This document shows positions 28,037 through 35,984 of a stretch of DNA of 64,000 nucleotides, piece by piece. This DNA is from Nostoc sp. UHCC 0926 (GTDB lineage: Bacteria > Cyanobacteriota > Cyanobacteriia > Cyanobacteriales > Nostocaceae), in NCBI RefSeq assembly GCF_028623165.1, contig NZ_CP117768.1:5584001-5648000 (forward strand). Reading direction: 5' to 3'. Under the pieces are notes generated by a model. That model ran no database searches. It was not told the DNA's origin and saw nothing but the letters and a program-made list of their open reading frames with translations. A program made the position numbers and the translations under genes. How positions within the stretch are numbered: the stretch's first letter is position 1; the number at the start of each line of letters is the position of its first letter.

Positions 28037-28813
28037 TCACATTCCCATAATTTCATATCCTGCATCTACATATAGAATTTGTCCGGTAATGCCGCTGGAC
28101 AAATCACTACACAAGAAAGCCGCAGCATTGCCCACTTCTAACTGAGTGACGGTGCGTCGTAAGGGAGCTACTTCTTCTACATGATGAATCATATCCAAAA
28201 TCCCACCGACTGCTGAAGATGCCAAAGTGCGGATGGGGCCTGCGGAGATGGCATTCACGCGGATATTTTGCGGACCTAGTTCAGCGGCTAGGTAACGCAC
28301 ACTAATTTCTAACCCCGCCTTGGCAACTCCCATAACGTTATAGTTAGGGATTGCCCTGACACCGCCTAAATATGTCAGGGTGACGATACTACCTCCCTCT
28401 GTCATCAAAGGTTTAGCTGCACCACTTAACTGCACCAAAGAGTAGGTACTGATTTCTAAGGCGGTGTTGAAGCCAGAACGAGAGGTTTGGCTAAAATCTC
28501 CACTCAAATCATCTTTGCTGGCAAAGGCAAGACAATGAATGAGGATGTCTAACTTCCCCCACTGATCACGAATCGTCTCAAAGGTAGATTGAATCTGTTG
28601 ATCATTTTGGACATTACAGGGAAGAAATAAGCTGGGGTTGAGGGGTTCTACCAATTCCGCAACTTTTTTCTCCATCTTGCCGCGTTCATCCGGCAGGTAG
28701 GTAATACCCAGGTTTGCTCCGGCTTTATGCAGCTGTTGGGCGATGCCCCAGGCGATCGAGCGGTTATTGGCAATACCTGTAACAAGAGCATTTTTTCCAG
28801 TCAGATTCAGCAT
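28037..28813 (-). CDS. fabI: Enoyl-[acyl-carrier-protein] reductase (NADH)
   Basis: Last step of each fatty acid elongation cycle. The 258-residue short-chain reductase fold shows the FabI marks: GKNALVTGIANNRSIAWGIA for the cofactor, the Tyr and Lys pair in IPNYNVMGVAKAGLE, and NAISAGPIRTLASS. It reads away from ntcA, and the 379 bp between them hold both promoters. The arrangement fabI-hisB on one side and ntcA on the other is, as I recall, also found in Anabaena PCC 7120. Confidence 0.96.
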   Translation of the reverse strand: MLNLTGKNALVTGIANNRSIAWGIAQQLHKAGANLGITYLPDERGKMEKKVAELVEPLNPSLFLPCNVQNDQQIQSTFETIRDQWGKLDILIHCLAFASKDDLSGDFSQTSRSGFNTALEISTYSLVQLSGAAKPLMTEGGSIVTLTYLGGVRAIPNYNVMGVAKAGLEISVRYLAAELGPQNIRVNAISAGPIRTLASSAVGGILDMIHHVEEVAPLRRTVTQLEVGNAAAFLCSDLSSGITGQILYVDAGYEIMGM

Positions 28814-29192
28814 AGAAATTATTAATGCGATCGATCATTAGGAGCATACTAGAATCTGAGGCACGTTTTGTCTTTGTTTTACACAGGATTTGCAAAAATG
28901 AATATTGGTAAGGGTGTTTCCTGTGACAAAATTCTTGATTTTTCCTAAAGATATTCTCAAGATATCTTTATTTGTTCTTTAAAAAACCTTTTAAATACAC
29001 CTATTGGAACTACTTATCAACAACTAGTAGCTGAAAGGATCAACAATTATGTATCATTATAAACAAAGAGTTATAAAGCGATTAGTTTGAGTATAGGAAA
29101 GTACAGAAAGGTTGACGGTGCTTTATTCATTTTTCAGGTGTATTCTTAGGTAATCAGTTTTTGTTTTTCCGGCATTGGGTAGGGGAAGGGAG
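28814..29192. other. Divergent promoter region fabI/ntcA
   Basis: This 379-bp stretch must hold the start sites for both genes. It contains a consensus NtcA box at 29091-29104. No small gene is visible. The part near fabI contains the HIP1-related GCGATCGATC. Confidence 0.6.
29091..29104. promoter_or_regulatory. Candidate NtcA-binding site (GTA-N8-TAC)
   Basis: GTATAGGAAAGTAC fits the NtcA consensus GTA-N8-TAC and stands 88 bp before the ntcA start codon. Established knowledge: ntcA is autoregulated in Anabaena through such sites. A TTATTC-like stretch about 20 bp downstream could be the -10 box but is weak. Confidence 0.55.
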
Positions 29193-29864
29193 ATGATCGT
29201 GACACAAGATAAAGCCCTAGCAAATGTATTTCGTCAGATGGCGACCGGGGCGTTTCCGCCAGTTGTGGAAACGTTTGAACGCAATAAAACGATCTTTTTT
29301 CCTGGCGATCCTGCCGAACGAGTTTATTTTCTTTTGAAAGGTGCTGTTAAACTTTCCAGGGTGTACGAGGCAGGAGAGGAAATAACGGTAGCACTGCTGC
29401 GAGAAAATAGTGTTTTTGGTGTATTGTCATTGCTGACAGGAAATAAGTCGGATAGGTTTTACCATGCGGTTGCATTTACCCCTGTGGAATTACTGTCAGC
29501 ACCAATTGAACAAGTGGAGCAAGCACTCAAGGAAAATCCAGAATTATCAATGTTAATGCTGCGAGGTCTGTCTTCGCGCATTTTACAGACAGAGATGATG
29601 ATTGAAACTCTCGCTCACCGAGATATGGGTTCCAGGTTGGTGAGTTTTTTGTTAATTCTTTGTCGGGATTTTGGGGTTCCTTGTGCAGATGGGATCACTA
29701 TTGATCTGAAGTTATCTCATCAAGCGATCGCAGAGGCAATTGGTTCAACTCGTGTTACTGTCACTAGGCTACTGGGGGATTTGCGTGAAAAAAAGATGAT
29801 TTCTATCCACAAAAAGAAGATTACTGTGCACAAACCTGTTACCTTAAGTAGGCAATTCACATAA
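29193..29864 (+). CDS. ntcA: Global nitrogen regulator NtcA
   Basis: CRP-family activator that binds 2-oxoglutarate and controls nitrogen assimilation and heterocyst formation. Its 223 residues have a cyclic-nucleotide-binding-like beta barrel (about 25-115), a long dimer helix and a helix-turn-helix ([20 protein letters not shown], about 170-190). As far as I can recall the protein agrees almost entirely with NtcA of Anabaena. I chose ATG 29193 because the purine-rich AGGGGAAGGG directly before it is a ribosome binding site; a TTG six codons earlier is not needed. A GTA-N8-TAC box upstream suggests autoregulation. Confidence 0.97.
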
Positions 29865-30032
29865 ATGCAATTGGAGAAAGGGGAATCGGCGCGTGTTGTA
29901 TTTTGAAAAATGACACTAATAGCTAGAGGTAAATCTAAAATTGAGTAATTTCAGCTATTGCCAATTTCCACTTCTTTCCAGACAATGGTTAAAAGTAGTA
30001 GGCTGTATCTGGAAGGATTTCGGTAGCTAAAG

Positions 30033-31523
30033 ATGACCACCGGATACATCCTCATCGCAGCAATTTTAATTCTGGGAGGCGTAATTGCAACCGTGGGCGA
30101 TCGCATCGGCACACGAGTTGGCAAAGCCCGCCTCTCACTTTTTAATCTTCGTCCGAAAAACACCGCTGTACTGGTAACAATTTTAACGGGCGGGTTGATT
30201 TCAGCATCAACTTTAGGAATTTTATTCACTGCCGACGAAGGCTTGCGAAAGGGAGTCTTTGAATTAGAGGATATTCAAACAGACCTCAGGCAGAAGCGGG
30301 AACAGCTAAAAACCGCAGAAACTCAGAAAAGTCAGGTAGAGAGTGAGCTAAACCAAGCAAGAATTGCCCAAGCAAAAGCACAACAAGACTTGCAGATAAT
30401 CAATCAATATTTGCAGGCGGCGAATGCCAAACAACGCCAAACACAAGCTCAGTTGAATCGCACCATTAATCAACAAGCTCAAACCCAAACTCAACTCCAA
30501 CGGACTCAAGGTCAGCTACAACAAGTTGTAACTCAGTACCAAAAAGCCATAACTGAACTCCAAAGCGTTTACAATCAGAGAAAGGAGCTACAGGCGGCAG
30601 TAGAACTACTGAAGACAGAACGTCAACGACTGTACGCTGAAGCTAAAAAAGCCATTGACGAAGCCAAAACAGCTATTGAAAAACGCGATCGCGAACTTGC
30701 TAACCGTCAAGAAGCGATAGAAGTGCGCGATCAAAAAATCGTCCAGCTCGATCAACTAATTCAAAAGCGGAATGTAGAAATTACGGCGCGAGAGCAAGTG
30801 ATTGCCAAACGGGAATCCCGCCTCAAAGAATTGGAAGCGCAACAGGAGCAACTAGAACTGGAAGTTGCAAGGCTGGAAAAATATTATCAGTCCTACCGTG
30901 ACCTGCGTCTAGGTAAGCTGGCCTTAGTTCGCGGTCAAGTTCTGTCTGCTGGTGTAGTTCGTGTTACCCAACCTGCTGCTGCTCATCAGGCAGTGGTAGA
31001 ACTTTTACAAGAAGCCAATCGCAACGCCAACCTCGAATTAAGTGAGCCTGGTGCAAATCCGGCAAATGTAGAGCTACTACGCGTCACCCAGGAAAGGGTT
31101 GAGCAATTGAGCAAGCAGATTCAGGATGGTCGAGAATACGTGGTACGAATTTTCTCGGCTGGTAATTACGTCAGGGGAGAAAAGCAGATAGAATTTTTCG
31201 CCGATACAGCCCGGAATCAACTGGTTTTTTCGGGAGGCGCAGTGCTGGCCACAACTACTACCGATTCCAAAACCATGACATCCTATCAGTTACAGCAGCG
31301 GCTGGAAATACTGATTTCTGCTTCCCAATTTCGGGCCCGGAACGCCGGAATTGTCGAAAATGTCCAAGTAGAAGGGACTTTTCTGCGCTTTGTGACCCAA
31401 TTAAGACAGTATAATCAACCATTGGAGGTCAAAGCGATCGCAGCAGAGGACACTTATACAGCCGGGCCATTGAGAGTAAAATTAGTGGCAATAGTAAACG
31501 GACAAATCATTTTTAGTACTTAA
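30033..31523 (+). CDS. DUF3084 domain protein (membrane-anchored coiled coil)
   Basis: A 496-residue protein with two N-terminal membrane helices (about 3-22 and 46-66), the conserved RLSLFNLRPKNTAVLVTIL between them, and a long coiled coil (about 70-290) rich in Gln, Glu and Ala. A globular C-terminal part follows (from LRLGKLALVRGQVL on). The order fits the cyanobacterial DUF3084 family, whose function is not established. It lies behind ntcA and 138 bp before a YqgF-like gene, an association that may be an operon. Confidence 0.85.
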   Translation: MTTGYILIAAILILGGVIATVGDRIGTRVGKARLSLFNLRPKNTAVLVTILTGGLISASTLGILFTADEGLRKGVFELEDIQTDLRQKREQLKTAETQKSQVESELNQARIAQAKAQQDLQIINQYLQAANAKQRQTQAQLNRTINQQAQTQTQLQRTQGQLQQVVTQYQKAITELQSVYNQRKELQAAVELLKTERQRLYAEAKKAIDEAKTAIEKRDRELANRQEAIEVRDQKIVQLDQLIQKRNVEITAREQVIAKRESRLKELEAQQEQLELEVARLEKYYQSYRDLRLGKLALVRGQVLSAGVVRVTQPAAAHQAVVELLQEANRNANLELSEPGANPANVELLRVTQERVEQLSKQIQDGREYVVRIFSAGNYVRGEKQIEFFADTARNQLVFSGGAVLATTTTDSKTMTSYQLQQRLEILISASQFRARNAGIVENVQVEGTFLRFVTQLRQYNQPLEVKAIAAEDTYTAGPLRVKLVAIVNGQIIFST

Positions 31524-31661
31524 AAAATAAAAAAATATTTGCACACTGTTATTAGTAAGATTTAAACATATTTGAACAGCAGCTAAAATACTTGCTGTGA
31601 TTGCATTTCTTCTCTACGAGATGCTATGCGAACATTTCTAATTTTTAATTTTTAATTTATT

Positions 31662-32114
31662 ATGATTTTCCGTGAATTTTCACCAACGCAACCAGTCATT
31701 TTGGGGTTTGATCCAGGTAGAGATAAGTGTGGTTTAGCGGTGATGGGACTGGATCGGCAACTGCATTATCATCAGGTCGTGCTGGCAAAAGAGGCGATCG
31801 CTACCATTGAGACACTGCGTCAAAAGTTTCCGATCTCCTTGATGGTCATGGGCGACCAAACTACAGCCAAGCAGTGGAGACAGCAATTATATCAGGAATT
31901 GACAGAACCGCTGAATATTATTTTAGTGGATGAGCGCTACACATCCTTAGAAGCACGCGATCGCTATTGGCAAATGTTCCCGCCCAAAGGGCTAATAAAG
32001 CTATTGCCGCAGGGTCTGCGACAGCCACCAAGACCGATAGATGACATTGTTGCCATCCTGTTAATCGAAAGATACTTAAATCGCCTCACGGAATCAGCAC
32101 TCAACCAATTTTAG
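31662..32114 (+). CDS. YqgF/RuvX-like RNase H-fold nuclease
   Basis: The 150-residue protein has the RNase H-like fold of the YqgF/RuvC group: ILGFDPGRDKCGLAV holds the first Asp, LMVMGDQT the second strand, VDERYTSLEARDRY the conserved Glu/Arg patch and RPIDDIVAILL the last Asp pair. Members process pre-16S rRNA or cut DNA junctions; this divergent version is typical of cyanobacteria, and which substrate it uses is open. The stop codon lies inside the left arm of a perfect 19-bp hairpin (32106-32158). Confidence 0.8.
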   Translation: MIFREFSPTQPVILGFDPGRDKCGLAVMGLDRQLHYHQVVLAKEAIATIETLRQKFPISLMVMGDQTTAKQWRQQLYQELTEPLNIILVDERYTSLEARDRYWQMFPPKGLIKLLPQGLRQPPRPIDDIVAILLIERYLNRLTESALNQF

Positions 32115-32158
32115 ATTTTGGATTTTAGATTTTTTCTTCAATCCAAAATCTAAAATTG
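32106..32158. repeat. Perfect 19-bp inverted repeat over the end of the YqgF-like gene
   Basis: CAATTTTAGATTTTGGATT (32106-32124) is exactly inverted at 32140-32158, with 15 bases between. The loop contains TTTTTT. Each arm is made of the TTTTAGATTTTGGA-type heptad repeat seen again near 45220-45290 and 49856. It could end transcription from both convergent genes. Confidence 0.7.
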
Positions 32159-32173
32159 AATCACTCCTAACTT

Positions 32174-32437
32174 TTAAAGTTCTGCCCGAATAGTGAAAGC
32201 ATAGTCTCCTCCAGGCTCTAGTTGGTAATCTTGTTGCTCCAAGAATCGACCGAGGGGTTCTTTGATTAAGGCACGGCCTTGGGAAGGCTTGACGGCAAGT
32301 TCTCCCCGGCGAAAATGCCACTGGAAATGCCACTCAAACTCACCCGCACTCACTTCGCCTTCAAGGAAGCCGTGTTGCCAGGATTGGCGAGTAATTCTGA
32401 CATGGGCAATGGTTTCTGGCAGACGTTTTGCACTCAC
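32174..32437 (-). CDS. DUF3146 family protein
   Basis: An 87-residue protein with the dense conserved core VRITRQSWQHGFLEGEVS, FEWHFQWHFRRG and EPLGRFLEQQDYQLEPGGDY. It agrees with the cyanobacterial DUF3146 family as I know it; the function is not known. No signal peptide or membrane helix. It converges with the YqgF-like gene, and the hairpin at 32106-32158 lies between the two stops. Confidence 0.75.
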   Translation of the reverse strand: MSAKRLPETIAHVRITRQSWQHGFLEGEVSAGEFEWHFQWHFRRGELAVKPSQGRALIKEPLGRFLEQQDYQLEPGGDYAFTIRAEL

Positions 32438-33002
32438 AATGCTTTATGTCAAGTGTGGAATAACAGCCGATCATGTAGGCTACTTATTTTATTTACCAAA
32501 CATAGCTTAATTAAACAAACTGACAAAGTGGGTATTTGTAGTTGACTAGGTTGTGTTAATAAGCAAAACGACTTCGGTATCTTGAAGTCGCAGTTATAAC
32601 CTAAGACAGTTCATACCAGTTCCATGTGAGGTTGCGCTTTATTCACGTAGAGGCAATTCATGAATTGACCCTACAGGATGTTATGTTGTGTAAGTCTTAT
32701 AGGCGCATCTTTATACAGAATTGGTATCAGTTAAGATTTGATCCTCCCTAACCCTCCTTTTTAAGGAGGGAATTAGAGCAAGACTTTTTAAGGGGAGCCA
32801 GCGCGATCTTCTCCCAACGCGAAGGAGCGTCTCCAAGAGTTGGGGAGACGCTTTAGCGCTTAGTCTGGTAGAGGGTGACTGGCATGGGTTGGGGAGATTT
32901 TGCACAATCAAAAATCATTAACCCAAGCGTATTGGGCTATAATCTGCGCGGGCTGAATGCCGAAAAGTTTAGGTCAGCAGGCTACCCTGCGGGTGATTTT
33001 TG
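32438..33002. other. 565-bp gap with repeats
   Basis: No gene is supported. It contains a hairpin CGACTTC/GAAGTCG (32569-32590), the family A element (32613-32727), a CCCTCCTTTTTAAGGAGGG palindrome (32752-32770) and a block of GGAGACGCTTTAGCG-type repeat (about 32820-32860). Confidence 0.55.
32613..32727. repeat. Small inverted-repeat element, family A, copy 3
   Basis: The left end reads ATACCAGTTCCATGTGAGG then TTGCGC. The right end, on the other strand, reads ATACCAATTCTGTATAAAGA then TGCGCC and differs from the left end of copy 1 (2271-2296) at only one base. The interior has no similarity to the other copies and no reading frame. Confidence 0.6.
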
Positions 33003-33782
33003 TTAATATCTGAGGAATGAGTGTATCCTATAAACTGCATATCTAATGCTCCTTTCATCAGTGTATTGTGGATTAATTGGGATTTTCTTGAAGGATTTCA
33101 GCAAAATTACAGCCCGATAAAGTTTGGAGTATTTATATTGCTTTTCTTGGATATCAAAACGCAGAATATATTCTAATGGATGTTCGATAACTTGGTTTAC
33201 ACGCAAACTTTTACGTTCGATAAATACCTTATCGATACTCTTATAGAAGGTGCAGATAGTTACAGGTGATGTGGCGAAAAAAGCAGCGATTGCCATAATA
33301 ATTAATGTAAATAAATTTAAGAAAAATAGATAATTCCGCTGATTCTGCTGCACTAATAGGGAAGTTTGCGCAGAGTTGATAAAATCGTTAATTTGAAAGA
33401 CAACTTCTTGATTCTCTTGATAGCTAACATGTGACAGCAAAGCAAAGTCTCCAAATGGAGTCACAATCATAACTTGATAAGTTTTCGCTCCTTTGCTACC
33501 AGTCTTTGTAAGAATGTATGCTTCCTGGAGATCAAAGATTTTGAGTTTCTCCATACTTCCCAGCAAATTAAACCGCTTCAATTCACAGTTTATTTGGTTT
33601 GGTGAGATGCGATGCCTACGGCGGTAAACTACGCAAGTTAGTTTTACTGAAGCAGAATCAAAAACTAAGCAGTAAATCAAAAAGCTTAAACAGATAGTAA
33701 AAATGCACCAGCCGCTGAACCAATATCTGAGTGGTCGATGCTTTAGCTGGAATCTTGTACGGGTTTCCTCTACAATTTTCAT
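33003..33782 (-). CDS. Membrane protein of unknown function with two-fold internal repeat
   Basis: I do not recognise a family. The 259 residues have two membrane segments, about 20-42 (FSGWCIFTICLSFLIYCLVF) and 151-170 (FFLNLFTLIIMAIAAFF). Each is followed by a mostly beta region of about 80 residues with similar landmarks: a Cys-x-x-Tyr-Arg/Lys start, and later IFDLQEA in the first and RFDIQEK in the second. This looks like a duplicated membrane-helix plus PH-like unit. It stands alone between a repeat-rich gap and a divergent aldo/keto reductase gene. Confidence 0.6.
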   Translation of the reverse strand: MKIVEETRTRFQLKHRPLRYWFSGWCIFTICLSFLIYCLVFDSASVKLTCVVYRRRHRISPNQINCELKRFNLLGSMEKLKIFDLQEAYILTKTGSKGAKTYQVMIVTPFGDFALLSHVSYQENQEVVFQINDFINSAQTSLLVQQNQRNYLFFLNLFTLIIMAIAAFFATSPVTICTFYKSIDKVFIERKSLRVNQVIEHPLEYILRFDIQEKQYKYSKLYRAVILLKSFKKIPINPQYTDERSIRYAVYRIHSFLRY

Positions 33783-33943
33783 CAGTGCCTGTGTATAGAA
33801 TACTTAATCCCTAAGTAGAGTATTCCCTTCGTAGCCGATTCACTTATCGCCAAATCTAAGTACTAGGGAAGATTTCTGATGAATCGCTAAAAAAGCTTTG
33901 GCTAGCTGGTACATAATTGGGGCAGAAAGCTATAGCTAGAAGT

Positions 33944-34810
33944 ATGGAAACCAAACAGCTAGGAAAAACTGGTATCTTTGTGAGTGCGATCGGTTTGGGT
34001 GGTATGCCCATGTCAATTTCTAATCGCCCTCCCGAATCGCAATCAATCCAAGTTATTCATCAGGCCTTAGATCTGGGTATTACATTTATTGATACTGCCG
34101 ACTCTTACTGCAAAGATGAGTCAGAAAAGCACCACAACGAGCAATTAATTCACAAAGCACTTAGTAGTTACAAAGGCGATGTTAGCCAAGTAATTGTGGC
34201 AACTAAGGGTGGTTTGATGCGTCCTAATGGCAACTGGACAAGCAACGGCAACCCAGAACATTTGCGCCAAACAATTCGAGTTAGTTTTGAGGCGTTGGGT
34301 GGTGCTAAACCCATCGATGTTTGGCAATACCATTCCCCTGATACTAATTACACCATTGAAGAATCCCTTACACCAGTTAAAGAAGCAGTGGAGGCTGGTT
34401 TGATTCGGTTTGTGGGAGTTTCTAACTTTTCCGTTGAACAAATTAAGCAGGCGCGAGATGTGGTAGATATTGTCTCGGTGCAGAATCAATACAGCCCTTG
34501 GCAACGACAGCCAGAAAAAGATGGCGTGTTGAAGTATTGCGAACAGCAAGGATTGACCTTTTTGCCTTGGAGTCCCTTTGGTGGTAGGCGTCGGCATCAG
34601 GACTTGCAAGATATCCCAGCGATCGCTCAGTTAGCTAAAGAAAAAGGCGTGTCTGTGTATAATATCGTTTTGGCGTGGTTGCGTTCCAAGTCGCCCGCTA
34701 TTTTGCCAATTCCTGGGGCTAGCAAGATTTCCAGCATTGAAGACTCAGCAGAAGCTATCAATGTGAAACTATCTGATCAAGAAGTGCAAAAAATTGATCG
34801 GGCAACTTAA
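33944..34810 (+). CDS. Aldo/keto reductase family protein
   Basis: The 288 residues start METKQLGKTGIFVSAIGLGG and have the catalytic residues in DTADSY (Asp and Tyr), ATKGG (Lys) and WQYHSPD (His); the C-terminal IPGASK lies in the NADP-binding region. Substrate unknown. I chose ATG 33944 because the family start is there; a TTG nine codons earlier has no support. A strong terminator-like hairpin follows. It is only distantly similar to the reductase at 962-2143. Confidence 0.88.
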   Translation: METKQLGKTGIFVSAIGLGGMPMSISNRPPESQSIQVIHQALDLGITFIDTADSYCKDESEKHHNEQLIHKALSSYKGDVSQVIVATKGGLMRPNGNWTSNGNPEHLRQTIRVSFEALGGAKPIDVWQYHSPDTNYTIEESLTPVKEAVEAGLIRFVGVSNFSVEQIKQARDVVDIVSVQNQYSPWQRQPEKDGVLKYCEQQGLTFLPWSPFGGRRRHQDLQDIPAIAQLAKEKGVSVYNIVLAWLRSKSPAILPIPGASKISSIEDSAEAINVKLSDQEVQKIDRAT

Positions 34811-34831
34811 TCATTTTTACACCCCTGTAGT

Positions 34832-34852
34832 CCCCCCACTTGGGGGGTTTTG
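34832..34852 (+). terminator. Intrinsic terminator-like hairpin
   Basis: CCCCCC-ACTT-GGGGGG followed by TTTT, 22 bp behind the aldo/keto reductase stop. The short perfect stem and T-run fit an intrinsic terminator. Confidence 0.65.
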
Positions 34853-34959
34853 GAGAAAGTACGCTATCCATTAAATGAAACCTACGCTAAGTACATACAG
34901 AAAAGACTATCCAACTCTATCTTGGTTAATGAATATTTTGCAACCAGAGGAAGAAAATA

Positions 34960-35151
34960 ATGAAACTGACGGAAATTAGACAGCAAGGATATAAAGCCCT
35001 AATTGATGCTTTAGGGGTAGCAGGAACGCTGAGATTTTTACAGCAGTTAGAAGTGGGCTATGGTGACTATACTAAAGAACATCATCAATGGCTCGATCAA
35101 CTCACAATAAATGACTTTCGTAACTATGTTAAACAAAAAAAAGTTGATTGA
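34960..35151 (+). CDS. Small conserved-looking hypothetical protein
   Basis: A 63-residue protein beginning MKLTEIRQQGYKALIDALGV, with VGYGDYTKEHHQWLDQL in the middle. It is charged, has no membrane helix, and seems all-helical. AGAGGAAG 8 bp before the ATG is a good ribosome binding site. I recall short proteins of this type in other cyanobacteria, sometimes near toxin-antitoxin genes, but there is no partner here. Function unknown. Confidence 0.6.
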   Translation: MKLTEIRQQGYKALIDALGVAGTLRFLQQLEVGYGDYTKEHHQWLDQLTINDFRNYVKQKKVD

Positions 35152-35268
35152 AGAAGAATTCAGGCGCTTAAGTCTTGCTTGTAACTCATTTGCGTCTATA
35201 ACAGATTTAACCTTCTGTATTCTCTCGTAGTCTTTTGCAAAAATCCAACCGAATTCCTATAGAGCGGA

Positions 35269-35982
35269 TTAGCTAATATGTTCAGGTAGTATTGTACCAA
35301 AAGCGATCGCATCCAATTTCTCAGCATCAAGGATTATAATCGTCCCACCCCGACGATAGGCAATTACTGACTTCAGACTTTTAATTAACCGCACACATTC
35401 TTCGTAAGTAATGCCGCTACTCCGAGCCATGCGATAATAAGATAATTTAACTTTTAAACACTCGCCTTGTGGACTTGATTCAGTTCCTGATTCAGCAGCA
35501 AAATATTGAATTAGCCTGGCAAGACGAACAATAGCTCTTTCAGAAACTAATCCGTGGACTGTTTCATGCAATTGCTGAATCCGACTGTTAAAAACCATCA
35601 GCATTCGTAATACAATTTCTGGATTTTGCCCAATAGCTTTTAATAAAGCATCTCGCTCTACAGTCAGAATCTCACAATCAGATTCAGCAGTCACAGTTGC
35701 CGGAGAAATTCCATTTCCTAATAAAGCAGGAGCCGCAAAAATTTCTCCAGCAGCTAAGGCACGGAGAATCGTTTCTTTCCCCGTTATTGCTGTTTTGGTA
35801 ATTTGAATTGATCCACTGACAACAGCATATAGTTTTCCTGGTAAGACATCATTCTCATGTAGAATAATCTCTCCTTTGCGATAGCGTTGCACTTGAGTGT
35901 AAGGTTGCAAATTTACTTTGTCTGCTGTTTCTAAACCTGAAAACACAATAATTTGTGAAAGTTGTTCCAGGGATGCCTGCAT
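35269..35982 (-). CDS. Crp/Fnr-type transcriptional regulator
   Basis: The 237 residues have a cyclic-nucleotide-binding-like barrel (about 15-125; YRKGEIILHENDVLPGKLY, GEIFAAPALLG) and a C-terminal winged-helix region (about 170-225; YYRMARSSGITYEECVRLIK). The phosphate-binding loop lacks the usual GE-x6-R-x-A motif, so cAMP binding is doubtful. It starts 2 bp after the amidase stop and is surely co-transcribed with it. Its targets may include that amidase operon. Confidence 0.85.
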   Translation of the reverse strand: MQASLEQLSQIIVFSGLETADKVNLQPYTQVQRYRKGEIILHENDVLPGKLYAVVSGSIQITKTAITGKETILRALAAGEIFAAPALLGNGISPATVTAESDCEILTVERDALLKAIGQNPEIVLRMLMVFNSRIQQLHETVHGLVSERAIVRLARLIQYFAAESGTESSPQGECLKVKLSYYRMARSSGITYEECVRLIKSLKSVIAYRRGGTIIILDAEKLDAIAFGTILPEHIS

Positions 35983-35984
35983 AA

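Noticed and set aside
32262-32545. Plus-strand frames of 82 and 88 codons opposite DUF3146
   Set aside because: They overlap the conserved DUF3146 gene and run out into non-coding sequence.
34145-34609. 154-codon open frame antisense to the second aldo/keto reductase
   Set aside because: It lies wholly inside a well-supported gene on the other strand and its composition is that of a shadow frame.
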